From assembly GCA_964645835.1 (NCBI GenBank), contig CAZYDG010000029.1, positions 1 through 48,409 of the forward strand: DNA of 48,409 bases. Reading direction: 5' to 3'. Below the pieces are notes generated by a model. The model had not been told where the DNA came from, did no database searches, and saw nothing but the letters and a program-made list of their open reading frames with translations. The DNA is from CAZBME01 sp964645835 (lineage in GTDB: Bacteria > Desulfobacterota > Syntrophia > Syntrophales > UBA8958). The position numbers and the translations under genes were made by a program. This document shows, in pieces, positions 27,504 to 37,300 of this stretch; the stretch's first letter is position 1, and each line of letters begins with the position of its first letter.

Positions 27504-29471
27504 TCACAGGCCTTTGGTGACATTATCCCCGGGTAGAGGATCGGGACCTTTATGCCTGGGGCAGGGCTGTGTCGGTTGGGTGCCTGCGATATAGAACTCT
27601 TCCCGCTGTTGGGGACAATACGCCGTTGCCAGGTAACCCGTCGTCGGGTCGATCGAGACGGAAACGACCGTGTCCGGCTTCGGGAAATCGACGACCGGCT
27701 TGTCGGCCACTGCCGTACGCATAAAGCGTTGCCAGATTGGGGCGCAGACCGTCCCGCCAGTGAAGTCTTTTCCTCCGGGCCGGGGTTTGTCGTAACCGAC
27801 CCAAACACCCGTAATGATTTGAGGCGTGTAACCTATGAACCAGGCATCCCGGTAATCGTCGGTAGTGCCCGTCTTTCCGGCGGCAGGCCGTTCCTCGCTG
27901 AAGCGGTGAAGCGACTTGGCCGTGCCGTAGATCATGACGTCCTTCATCATCTGTGTAGTGATGAAGGCTGTAGCCGGGGCAAGGACCGGGGCGACGGCCG
28001 GGGGATTCTCCGTCCATTGATTCCGGACCCGGTCGTAAATGCGGATAATAGTCCTCGATTCGGCGCGCAGGCCGTTTATCAGGGGCGTATAGGCCGAAAC
28101 CAGGTCGTTTAAGGTGACATCTTCCGTGCCAAGGGCAAGGGAAAGATCATGGGGGCCTTGCAGAGGCAGGCCAAGCGTCGCTGCAAAACCCACAAAATAT
28201 GGAGTGCCGATGGTTTCCATCAATTTGACCGTAATGACATTGTTCGAGTAGGCCAGGGCCTGCCGGAGGCTTATATCCCCATAATGTTTCTTTCCGTAGT
28301 TTTGGGGGGTCCAGAACTGGTTATTTCCACTATTGTAAGAAATAGGCGCGTCATTGAGGATGGTTCCGGCCGTAAAACCTCTCTCCAGGGCGGCGGCATA
28401 GATGAGGGGTTTTATAGTTGAACCGGGCTGCCGCTTGGCAAAAAATGCCCGATTGTAGGCGCTCTCCTTGAAATCCACGCCTCCGACTACAGCCAGGACA
28501 TCCCCTGTGTTTGCATCCCGGCACAAAAGCGCCCCCTGCAATTGGGGAGACAGCCGCCGGACCCCTTCCCGCAGGATCTTCTCTGCGTGCCGCTGGAGAT
28601 TCAGGTCAATGGCCGCGATGATATCCAGACCGCCTTGTTCGGCGACGGTGGCCCCATAACGTTCGGTCAGTTTGTACCGGATGTGGGCCAGATAATAAGG
28701 CGCTTCCCCAGATTTAATGACAGCAGGCAGCTGGCGTTTCAGCTTTTGTTCCGTCCGGGCCGTGATCATCTTGAGTTCCACCATTCGCTTGAGAACGATG
28801 TTTCTCCGTTCGCGGATCTTGGCCGGTTCCCCCAGGGGGTTATAGCGGGCCGGGGCTTTGGGAACGCCGGCCAGGATAACGCATTCGACATCCGTCAGGT
28901 CTTGCGGATTTTTATCGAAGTAGATATGAGCAGCCTGGGCAATGCCCCAGGCCCCGTTCCCGAAATAGACCTCGTTGAAATACATCTCCAGAATTTGCTT
29001 CTTTGTGTATTTCTGCTCGTATTCCACGGCTAGGATGCCTTCCTGAACCTTCCGGCTTATGGTCTTTTCGCCGGAAAAGTATTTATTCTTGATGAGCTGC
29101 TGTGTGATAGTGGAGCCCCCTTCGGCCATCCTTCCCTTCACCACGTCCTTGACCAGGGCCCGGGCTATCCCCCGGATATCCACGCCCGGATGTTCATAAA
29201 AGCGGGCGTCTTCGACGGCAACGAGGGCGTTTTGCAAAAAGACGGGAATCTGGTCGATGGTGACCCAGAATCTCTTCTCCGGCAGGATACGGCCGACGAA
29301 CCGCCCATGGTTGTCGAAGACCTTGATGGAACTATAGCCGGCGGGCAGGGGCACGGATGCGGCATTTCTCTCCTGGGCAAAGGCCAAAGTGGAGAGGAAT
29401 AGAACCAGGTACAGGCTACAGATAGTAACTGCTGCAAAAGACTTTAAACACGGGGCGATACGGTTAAGCAA
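27504..29471 (-). CDS. mrcA: Class A penicillin-binding protein 1A
   Basis: A bifunctional peptidoglycan glycosyltransferase and transpeptidase. The glycosyltransferase part has AVEDARFYEHPGVD, EGGSTITQQLIKN and the KILEMYFNEVYFGNGAWG region. The transpeptidase part has the active-site STIK (in QPGSTIKPL), SNN and KTGT (in AAGKTGTTDDYRD). The N-terminal anchor is LYLVLFLSTLAFA, close to a signal peptide end. There is no ATG before it. I use TTG 29471, with AGGAG 11 bp upstream, though a TTG at 29525 is also in frame; the latter falls within a palindrome and lacks a ribosome site. It lies convergent with the ferredoxin gene, whose stop is 4 bp away. Confidence 0.88.
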   Translation of the reverse strand: MLNRIAPCLKSFAAVTICSLYLVLFLSTLAFAQERNAASVPLPAGYSSIKVFDNHGRFVGRILPEKRFWVTIDQIPVFLQNALVAVEDARFYEHPGVDIRGIARALVKDVVKGRMAEGGSTITQQLIKNKYFSGEKTISRKVQEGILAVEYEQKYTKKQILEMYFNEVYFGNGAWGIAQAAHIYFDKNPQDLTDVECVILAGVPKAPARYNPLGEPAKIRERRNIVLKRMVELKMITARTEQKLKRQLPAVIKSGEAPYYLAHIRYKLTERYGATVAEQGGLDIIAAIDLNLQRHAEKILREGVRRLSPQLQGALLCRDANTGDVLAVVGGVDFKESAYNRAFFAKRQPGSTIKPLIYAAALERGFTAGTILNDAPISYNSGNNQFWTPQNYGKKHYGDISLRQALAYSNNVITVKLMETIGTPYFVGFAATLGLPLQGPHDLSLALGTEDVTLNDLVSAYTPLINGLRAESRTIIRIYDRVRNQWTENPPAVAPVLAPATAFITTQMMKDVMIYGTAKSLHRFSEERPAAGKTGTTDDYRDAWFIGYTPQIITGVWVGYDKPRPGGKDFTGGTVCAPIWQRFMRTAVADKPVVDFPKPDTVVSVSIDPTTGYLATAYCPQQREEFYIAGTQPTQPCPRHKGPDPLPGDNVTKGL

Positions 29472-29516
29472 GACGTTCTTTTCTCCTTTGCTACAAAAGC
29501 GATATCCAGTGTCGGA

Positions 29517-29539
29517 TTGCCTCAAATCATTTGAGGCAA
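29517..29539. repeat. Perfect palindrome matching the IS end
   Basis: Arms TTGCCTCAAAT and ATTTGAGGCAA with a single C between them. The 11 bp arm is identical to the outer 11 bp of the IS terminal repeats at 111-135 and 48274-48299. It lies upstream of the penicillin-binding protein gene and could be an operator or an element remnant. Confidence 0.7.
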
Positions 29540-29543
29540 CAGA

Positions 29544-29585
29544 CCGTTTTTAAACGTTTCCGGTCCAACTACCGGTTTAAAACGG
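29544..29585. repeat. Second inverted repeat upstream of penicillin-binding protein gene
   Basis: CCGTTTTTAAAC (29544-29555) and GTTTAAAACGG (29575-29585) pair as a hairpin with one unpaired T. CCGG occurs on both sides of the loop. It follows the palindrome at 29517 by 4 bp. Confidence 0.45.
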
Positions 29586-29639
29586 GCGGGATTCTGCACC
29601 TATTACGATCCGAAATCAAGAAACATTTTTATCGCCTAT

Positions 29640-29786
29640 CAGTCTGTTGAAAAATGCCCATCCCACGCTTTCGCGTATAGCCTCCCCCTGCACCCCCGCT
29701 CGAGGGGATATACCTGCTGCGTTGCGCTGCAAGCCTTGCATCTGAACATCCCGTATCAAGTACGGGACAAGCTTTTGAAAAGACTG
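29640..29786. mobile_element. Inverted-repeat element (MITE-like), copy A
   Basis: A 147 bp non-coding element with ends CAGTCTGTTGAAAA and TTTTGAAAAGACTG. Its core CTGCTGCGTTG then CTGCAAGCC and TTGCATCT is shared with copies at 40232 and 46386, and the inner palindrome CCCGTATCAAGTACGGG is shared with 46386. No gene inside. The last digit of the right end differs from the other copies. Confidence 0.75.
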
Positions 29787-30155
29787 TTCAAGATCAAGTG
29801 TTTCAACAATATGTAAGGATATTAGCATGTATGGCAGTTCATCCCAAGTCCACCACCGCAAAACTTAAAAGACTTTGATGCAATATGACCACGAGAAGCG
29901 GAGTATTGGTCTGAAGGCGAATAGGATTTTTCCAACTCGTATCAGTGGTGTCATCCTGGAGGTGAACCAGAGTAAAAATCCCCTGCGCCGGAAGGCCAAT
30001 GCCCCACTTCTCTTCTCTCGATTTGGCTGAAATTTTGTGGATTAAGGCCCATAACATCCGATTGCCATTTCAGCATGGTTAAAGTATAGGAATAAAGCAA
30101 TGCCGACGTGCACGTATAGAATGGAAATAATGGATTTGAAAGGACAAAAGTAGGT
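29787..30155. other. Non-coding stretch before channel gene
   Basis: About 370 bp between the element at 29640 and the channel gene. The frames seen are short, have no ribosome sites and code for nothing I recognise. A promoter for the gene at 30156 must lie here. Confidence 0.4.
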
Positions 30156-31316
30156 ATGTTGAAACGGGTCTTGATTGTGATCCTGTGTTTTTCGCTCTTG
30201 CTGACGGGCCTTGGGATTCTGGATGGTGGTTGCCTCCCGGCGTCGGCTGCCGGGGAAAAGATCATTGTCGGCATTGCCCATGATCCGCCTTTTGCGTTTA
30301 GGAATGAACAAGGCAAGTGGGTCGGCATTATGGTCGATTTCTGGTATGCCATTGCCCAGGAGTTGAAGATCGACTATTCATTCAAGGAGATGACCCCTGA
30401 AGAAATATTGGAAGCCCTTCGCACGAAAACGATTGACTTCTCGTGTAATGCCATTTTCATGACGGAACAGCGAGAAAAGTCCTTTGAGTTTACTGTTCCC
30501 GTTGCCACTGCGCGTATTGCTGTGGCGACCCTTCACGGTGAGGATGACCACCCCTGGATGTCTGCCGTGAAAATATTCTTTTCCTGGGGAACAATTAAAA
30601 TGTTGATTGCCTTGCTCATAATACTGGTATTGCTTGGCTTTATCTTCTGGTTTATCGAGCGCGACAGCAATGCAGAGCACTTTGGCGCGGGGTTGCTTAA
30701 GGGTGTGGGGTCAGGTGTCTATTGGGTGGGATCGACAATGGCCTCCGGTGTTTGCTTCGGCGTCAGTCTGAAGTCCCTCGCAGGCAGGATATTGGGTCTT
30801 TTGTGGATGCTGGTCTGTGCCCTGGCTTTGAGCGCGTTTATCGCGTCCCTGACGTCGTCCCTCACAACGAATCGCATGAATGAGCAAAAGATTACCGGTG
30901 ATAATTTGAGAAGTATGCACCTGGGAACGGAAGCCGGTACGGTGCCTGCCTCCGTCATCGATAAAATCGGCAGCCGGATTACCTATTATAAAGATGAAGA
31001 GGCGGTACTAAGAGCCCTCATGGGTCGGAAAATCGATGGTTTCATTTACGATGAAGCAACGCTGCAATATTATGCGGAAGGGAAATACCGGGGTATCATT
31101 ACCGTCCATCCAACGAGCCTCAGAGAACTCGTGATCGCCTATGGCATCCCCAACCACAGCCCCCTGCGGAAACCTGTCAATCAGGTTATGTTGAAAGTCC
31201 TTGACGAACCATTGTGGGAATCCATTCTGGGCCGTTACGGCCTGGATAACAATTTCGAGGCAAAGCCCATCCTGGGTGGAAGAGCGCAGAAACGGAGGGT
31301 CGCTGCCGGAGGATAA
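30156..31316 (+). CDS. Prokaryotic ionotropic-glutamate-receptor-like ion channel (GluR0 type)
   Basis: A 386-residue protein in GluR0 order. A signal peptide (ending ASAA near 32) is followed by the first half of a periplasmic type-II solute-binding domain, 36-130, with HDPPFAF and TEQREKSFEFTVPV. Then come a membrane helix (147-167), a pore loop (186-205), a second helix (209-230) and the second binding half (248-360). SLTSSLT at 231-237 resembles the gate region of eukaryotic receptors. In GluR0 the filter is TVGYG; here the corresponding part reads STMASGVCFG, so potassium selectivity cannot be assumed. It would be opened by an amino acid or similar ligand. AAAGGA lies upstream of the ATG. 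Confidence 0.83.
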   Translation: MLKRVLIVILCFSLLLTGLGILDGGCLPASAAGEKIIVGIAHDPPFAFRNEQGKWVGIMVDFWYAIAQELKIDYSFKEMTPEEILEALRTKTIDFSCNAIFMTEQREKSFEFTVPVATARIAVATLHGEDDHPWMSAVKIFFSWGTIKMLIALLIILVLLGFIFWFIERDSNAEHFGAGLLKGVGSGVYWVGSTMASGVCFGVSLKSLAGRILGLLWMLVCALALSAFIASLTSSLTTNRMNEQKITGDNLRSMHLGTEAGTVPASVIDKIGSRITYYKDEEAVLRALMGRKIDGFIYDEATLQYYAEGKYRGIITVHPTSLRELVIAYGIPNHSPLRKPVNQVMLKVLDEPLWESILGRYGLDNNFEAKPILGGRAQKRRVAAGG

Positions 31317-31394
31317 TTATTCTTTTATTTTTGTGAAAAATGGCTTAAATCAACATAATGCAATTGATGAATCATTATTTAAGGAGGTTATCGT

Positions 31395-31907
31395 ATGGGA
31401 AGACAAGTAAGATTATCCGTTATGGTTATTTGTGTTCTGGTGTTTGCAACAGGCGTATGTTCAGCTGCGAATTTTGTGTCGATGGACCCCCGCCAATATT
31501 CAGTTGATGGCAAAATCATAACGATCAGTAGAGCGTATGCAAATGATCCATATGTTCTTATGTTCAGCGATCCGAACACTTTGAAGCAGGAAGTGTCGGT
31601 CCAGAGCGATGGAACCGGGATCTATAGAATTATCTGCCGTGTATTCAACTATCAGGTATCCTTCATCGTTGAGAAGAGCTTCGGATTACAGGAAATCTTC
31701 CTGGGAGGCGGAGGCGCTCCGAAGACGCCTAGCGGCGATACGCAGCAGGATGCGGCAACTGCTACCATGATAAACAAACAATTGATGATCAAGATTGTCA
31801 AAGACCTCACTGTTGAATATATGAACCAGGGAACGACGGTGAAGCCAAACTATAAGAAATCCCAACTGCTCAAAGCCGGAAGTTGGATAAGAGTTACCTT
31901 TAAATAA
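31395..31907 (+). CDS. Small secreted protein of unknown function
   Basis: A 170-residue protein with signal peptide MGRQVRLSVMVICVLVFATG ending CSAA, and an ideal ribosome site AAGGAGG 7 bp before the ATG. The mature part is beta-rich (YSVDGKIITISRAY, IYRIICRVFNYQVSFIVE) with a central glycine and threonine linker (GGGGAPKTPSGDTQQ) and a basic end GSWIRVTFK. No family is recognised. It follows the channel gene by 78 bp on the same strand, so co-transcription is possible but unproven. Confidence 0.65.
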   Translation: MGRQVRLSVMVICVLVFATGVCSAANFVSMDPRQYSVDGKIITISRAYANDPYVLMFSDPNTLKQEVSVQSDGTGIYRIICRVFNYQVSFIVEKSFGLQEIFLGGGGAPKTPSGDTQQDAATATMINKQLMIKIVKDLTVEYMNQGTTVKPNYKKSQLLKAGSWIRVTFK

Positions 31908-31975
31908 TGATGATAAGCTTTACTAAGGGGAAACAACAGGCGCCATGGCCCGATTTGCAGTAATTTAATCTCTTT

Positions 31976-32566
31976 TTGGTTCCCTGTTTTTTGCCGCCTG
32001 GGTGCCATGCTGAACAACCCTGGCAGGCAAGAATGAACGAGACTTGGCTGCCGGTCAACACCGACCCGTGGTACATCATAATTATGCAAGGCAATTCCGT
32101 TTTTCGTCTAAGAACAATTACGGGTCTGACCGGATACTTGATGGGCAGTAAAATCCTGACTGACATGACGCCGTCCACGGACAACAGGTTGGACGGCATG
32201 TTTCTTAAATTACCCGATGGCGTAAAGGGACTGCAGGACGCTGGTATAGAGAAGTGGGAGAATCAAAGCTGGCTGCGTGCAGTCAGTTTCCTGTATCGCC
32301 CCCTTTCAGGCATTCCCCTGCTCGCCTCGGGACCGGCCACGGTTTCCATCGGTGTGGACGGATTCACGGAATGGCGCCGACTTCCCTCTTCAGGTGCTCT
32401 CTCTATTAGCGGCGCTACCTAATGGTTCCTGTATGATGCAAACTTCAAAGAGCTTGCCTCCGGCAAGATCAGCGGTATCCCTTTATTTTCAGGTGCCGGA
32501 TCAAAATATCTGGCGCTGTATGGCATTAAGGGAACACCAATAACGCTTATCCTCATAACGCCTTAG
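31976..32566 (+). pseudogene. Disrupted gene of unknown family, internal TAA
   Basis: One frame runs from about 31976 to TAG 32564-32566, broken only by TAA at 32420-32422. Before the stop it reads MNETWLPVNTDPWYIII and DGVKGLQDAGIEKWENQS; after it WFLYDANFKELASGKI continues to ALYGIKGTPITLILITP. Protein-like composition on both sides of the stop suggests a single broken gene of about 175 residues from ATG 32032. An upstream signal peptide may be hidden in another frame (LFFAAWVPC), implying a further frameshift. It overlaps the pyrG 3-prime end by 4 bp on the opposite strand. No function can be given. Confidence 0.45.
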
Positions 32567-34170
32567 CAGCCCTGTTTGTGATTCAAGGCCGCCTTGATAA
32601 ACTTTCGGAACAAGGGATGAGGGTCCGTGGGGCGTGACTTGAATTCGGGATGGAACTGGCAACCCAAAAACCAGGGGTGGTCCTGAATCTCCACGACTTC
32701 CGCCAAACGGCCATCCGGCGATACACCGGTTATCCGCAATCCCTTTTCGACAAGCTCGGATTTGTAGTCGTTATTGAATTCATAGCGGTGGCGGTGCCGT
32801 TCTGAAATCTCCTTGGACTCGTAGGCGTCGAAGGCAAAAGACGATTCCTCTAAATTGCAGGGATAGGCGCCGAGTCTCATGGAGGCGCCCTTTTCCTTCA
32901 CGGCCTTCTGTTCCGGCAATAGATCGATGACGGGATAGGGCGATTCCTCGTCGAATTCGGAACTGTTGGCCTTATCCATGCCACAGACGTGGCGCGCATA
33001 TTCGACGACGGCCATCTGCATACCCAGACAAATGCCGAAATAGGGTACACGCCGGGTTCTGGCGAATTGCACGGCCTGGATCATGCCTTCAATGCCCCGG
33101 TCGCCGAAACCACCCGGGACTAAGATACCGTCGGCGCCGTCGAGCTGGTGATCGAGACCGTCTTTTTCAATCTTTTCTGAATCTACGAACTTTAGGTTCA
33201 CGCGGCAGTCGTTGGCGATGCCGCCATGGACCAAGGCTTCGTTGAGGCTTTTATAAGAGTCGGTAAGGTTGACATATTTTCCCACAATGGCGATGGAGAC
33301 CTCTTGTGAGGGGTGGGTCATTTTTTCGACGACGTTCTCCCATGCCTCCAGGTGAGGCCTGCCCGTCCAGATGTTCAGCAGGTCGACGATTTTTTCGTCT
33401 ACGCCCTGGCGGTTGTAGATTATGGGGACCTCATAAATGCACGATACATCCTTGGCGGTGAAAACCGATTCGATCTCCACGTTGCAGAAGAGGGCGATCT
33501 TGGCCTTGATGTCGTCACCCAGCAGGTTTTCCGTCCGGCACAGAAGAATATCCGGCTGGATGCCGATTTCCCGCAGGGCCTTGACGCTGTGCTGGGTCGG
33601 TTTGGTCTTTACCTCGCCTGCCGTCTTTATGAATGGGACCCAGGTGAGGTGAACGAAGATGGCGTTTTGCTTGCCCACCTCGTTACGGAACTGCCGGACG
33701 GCTTCCAGGAAGGGAAGGCTTTCGATGTCACCGACAGTGCCGCCGATTTCAACCAGGGCCACGTCGAAGCCTTTGGCGGTTTCCCTGATGAAATCCTTGA
33801 TCTCATTGGTGATATGGGGGATGACCTGAACAGTCTTCCCCAGGTAGTCACCCCGCCGCTCCTTGGTAATGACGGAGTAATATACCTGGCCGGTCGTCAG
33901 GTTGTTGCTCTTTTTCATGCGTGTGCAGGTAAAGCGCTCATAATGGCCCAGATCGAGATCCGTTTCCGCGCCGTCGTCGGTTACGAAGACCTCGCCGTGC
34001 TGAAAGGGGCTCATGGTACCCGGATCGACGTTAATGTAGGGATCGAGCTTCTGGTTCGTCACGCGAAGTCCCCGGGATTCCAGAATAGCCGCCATTGATG
34101 CGGCGGCCAGGCCTTTACCGAGTGAAGAGAGAACGCCGCCCGTAATAAAGATAAATTTGGTGTTTTTCAT
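32563..34170 (-). CDS. pyrG: CTP synthase
   Basis: Full-length, 535 residues. It makes CTP from UTP, ATP and glutamine. The synthase half opens with KFIFITGGVLSSLGKGLAAAS (P-loop) and carries KLDPYINVDPGTMSPFQHGEVFVTDDG and EIGGTVGDIES. The glutaminase half has the catalytic cysteine in PYFGICLGMQMA and the His-Glu pair in FLGCQFHPEFKSRP. GGAG lies 6 bp before the ATG. It is 181 bp downstream of the giant GlmS-like gene on the same strand. That pairing fits an amino-sugar/nucleotide theme, but pyrG is found in many contexts. Essential housekeeping gene. Confidence 0.97.
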   Translation of the reverse strand: MKNTKFIFITGGVLSSLGKGLAAASMAAILESRGLRVTNQKLDPYINVDPGTMSPFQHGEVFVTDDGAETDLDLGHYERFTCTRMKKSNNLTTGQVYYSVITKERRGDYLGKTVQVIPHITNEIKDFIRETAKGFDVALVEIGGTVGDIESLPFLEAVRQFRNEVGKQNAIFVHLTWVPFIKTAGEVKTKPTQHSVKALREIGIQPDILLCRTENLLGDDIKAKIALFCNVEIESVFTAKDVSCIYEVPIIYNRQGVDEKIVDLLNIWTGRPHLEAWENVVEKMTHPSQEVSIAIVGKYVNLTDSYKSLNEALVHGGIANDCRVNLKFVDSEKIEKDGLDHQLDGADGILVPGGFGDRGIEGMIQAVQFARTRRVPYFGICLGMQMAVVEYARHVCGMDKANSSEFDEESPYPVIDLLPEQKAVKEKGASMRLGAYPCNLEESSFAFDAYESKEISERHRHRYEFNNDYKSELVEKGLRITGVSPDGRLAEVVEIQDHPWFLGCQFHPEFKSRPTDPHPLFRKFIKAALNHKQGC

Positions 34171-34351
34171 GTCCGCTCCTTATTATTTACCGGGGATCGC
34201 CCCCGATGGTGTATTCCGATCCTAAATCAAAGCTCTATCTTCGTTGTCTTCGTCATCGGCTACTCGACGTATTTCTGTATACGCCTCAAGTCGCCTCTTC
34301 CTCGCCGCCTTGATATCATCTTTGATGTAGAATCGGAATTAAATGCCCTGA

Positions 34352-37300
34352 TCATTCCTCCGGCCCTTCCGTTTTTTGCAGCGATTGCCGAATCTGACCG
34401 GCAATGACTTCTGCCGTTTCAGACATGAGCTTTCCTACGGAAAGCGCCTCGATATAGCGATCGTCCCATGGCAGATTGTATTCGTTGATAATATTTCGTA
34501 TATCATTGAATTTATAACCCAACACATCGATCTTTTCCCGAACGGAGAGTGCTTCGTTGAAATGCACGTGGATCAGAAGAAGGCTCCGTACATGCTGGTG
34601 TTCTCCCAGGATGGGAATGATGACGATGGGCGCCCCGTCAAGTTTGCCGAGTCCGACGTAAACGTGCCCCATACTGACAAGGGTCCGCTTGGTGCCCATA
34701 AGGGTCCGGGATTGTTCGGTGCGGGAGGTCATGGACATGGAGATGCCCGACCGTTTCGCGATGGCAATGGTCGAGTCGTCCGTTGGGTTGCCGTCGGCAT
34801 CCAGGTTGTTGACATCGTAGAGGGTGTAACCTGTGATGGCGCCGATGGCCGTCTGCATCTTCGTGATGGCCAGGACGTTCTTGCTCGTCAGGTGCTTGGG
34901 CGAGAAGCGCATCTCCTCGATCAGGTCGAAGATAATCCCCGTCAAGAGGCGTTCCTTCCGACTGGTGCCGACGGTTACGGTCTTTGCCTGATGGCGGATG
35001 GCGTCAATGGGCCGGGACAACTCGTCGATGACTTGCCCCAGGCATATATCCAGACGGTCCAGGGGGGTGAAAAGGCCTTCTTCATCCGGGAAATCCTGCC
35101 AGAAATCCTCCATGGGAATCTTGCCCACGGCATATTTCAGGAGGAGGACCATATCGGAAATTGTGTTGGCGGTGGCTCCGGCAAAACCGTCCGCCCGTCT
35201 GCGCTCATTCAGTGAGGCCGTAAAGTCCTGAACCATGTGGCGGAACTGGCGGTCGGCGATCCTCTCGTAGAAGGAGACGCTGCGCTTGCCTTGGTCCGAC
35301 AGGGTCAGGTTGAGCCGGCTGCGGAATTCCCGGAAAAAACGTGAATCGTTGTCTATGCTTTGGGCGGCGTAATAACCCCACAGATGGCCAGCCACGGTGT
35401 TGAGGATGACCGAAAGGGGCTGGGGGGCGTTGGGAATGGCGATGACGGAGTCGGCGATGCCATTGAAACGGTCTTCTCCTTCATCGGCGAAAACGACGAT
35501 GCCCGCTTTGTGGGCACGGAAAATAGCCACGTCCTTGACGATATCGCCGACGACTGTTTCGGGGTTTCCCGCGGCGCAGACGATGATCAGGGGTTCGGCA
35601 GACAGATCGATATGTTTCTTGTTCTCGACAACATCGGAGGAGATGGTCTTGTAGCAAAGTTCGCTAAGCTTGATGCGGATCTCATCGGCGGCGGCCTTGT
35701 TTGGCCCGCTACCGACAATGGCCCAGTATTTTTTCCCCCGGGCCAGGAGATCCACGGATTGCCGAATCGTTTCCTTATGGCCCATGACCCTTTCCATGGC
35801 GCTGGGCGCATCCTCCAGGTTGCGGAGTTCATCGACAATGGTGTGATCGGGGAGGCTCCGGAGCAATTGGGCGAAACACAGTCCCAACAAGTGGCCGGCC
35901 ACGATCTGGGAGTAGAATGCCTTGGTGGAGGCCACGGACATTTCGATATCCCTGCCGTCGCTCGTATAAAAAACGCCGTGGGATTTGGCCGTAATATCCG
36001 ACTGGCGGCGGTTGACGATGGCGATGACGAAGGCCCCCCGTTCCCGGGCCATGGTGACGGCACGGTTTGTATCTGTTGTTGTTCCCGACTGGGTTATGGG
36101 GATGACGAGTGTATCGCTCAAATCCTCTTGCAGGGAAAAACCGCTGAGTTCCGAGGCGATCTTGGCTTCGACGGAAATTGTTGTTTCCTTCAGATAGCGC
36201 TTCCACCCGTCGGCGATGGCGGCTCCCGCCACAGCCGCCGTGCCGTGGCCGATGATGACGATATGCCGGATGCCGCCGCTCAAAATGGCCTCGCGGATCC
36301 TGGGCGGAAGAATATCATCACCGAAATTGAAGACGGTCCTGCCGTTTTCCGTGAACCGGTATTTACCTTGCAGGGTCTTCCTGACCGATCTTGGCGATTC
36401 GGAGATCTCTTTTAAAAAGAAATGGGGGTAAGCACGACGGTCGATGTCACGGGTCGTCATTTCCGCCTTCTGCAGGTCATTTCGCGTCAGGGAGATGGGC
36501 GTGCCATCGTAAAACAGGGCGTTGATCTCCGACACGTCCCCGCTCGCGGCCTGGTCGAGGATGAATATCTGACCGTTTTGTTCCGGCGCATCGGGACGGG
36601 ACGGCTTTTCTCCATCCATCTTGACAAAGAACGATGTCCGTTCGATGAGGCCGTAAAGTTCGGATGAAAACAGGTATGCGTCGCCGGATAAGCCCACGTA
36701 AACGGCCTGCCCGCTACCCTTCAGGGCCAGGTAGACCTTTCCCGGCTCCGTATCGCTCGCCATGGCAATGGCATGGGAGCCCTCGAAATCGCCGACGGCC
36801 AGGCGGAAAGACTCGGCAAGATCGTTGCCCAGATTCAGGTATTTTTCGATGACCAGGGGAATGATTTTCGTATCCGTTGTAATTGCCGAGGCAATGAGGT
36901 CCCTATCCCCTTCCAGGGATTTGCGAAGTTCCTGGTAGTTATCGATATCGCCGTTTAAGACGACGTTGATGCCCCACGTGCCGGGTCCGTAATGGGGGTA
37001 ATCCTTGTGGCCGTCGGTCGCTGTCAAGCTGAAGTTATTGATGGGATGGCAGTTTTCTTCCGTGATGGAGCCGACTGACGCCCAGCGTGTATGGGCCAAG
37101 GCCGTATCGAACAGCATGTCCCGGCCGGCGAACTCATGGAGGATGGCATCCCGGCCGACGTCTTTCCGCAAAGCGGCAATGTTCTTGCCCAATTCCCCGA
37201 TGATGGAGAAGGTCTTATAGGTAAAGGCGACGGTTACGGGGGATTTTTCACCGTCTCCCATTGAAACGGTAATGGTCCCGTTGGACAGATCGCCGAGCGT

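Noticed and set aside
29811..30057. Short minus-strand frames before the channel gene
   Set aside because: No ribosome site, no motif and partly overlapping the channel upstream region.
33313..34098. A 261-codon plus frame opposite pyrG
   Set aside because: pyrG is certain, so this is a shadow.
34230..34330. Possible further repeat-element relic after the GlmS-like gene (CGACGTATTTCTGTATACGCC)
   Set aside because: Resembles the core of dispersed repeats only loosely and lacks the shared ends, so it was not listed.
34376..36415. Long plus-strand frames (279 and 351 codons) opposite the giant GlmS-like gene
   Set aside because: The minus strand has recognisable SIS and glutaminase motifs; the plus frames have none.
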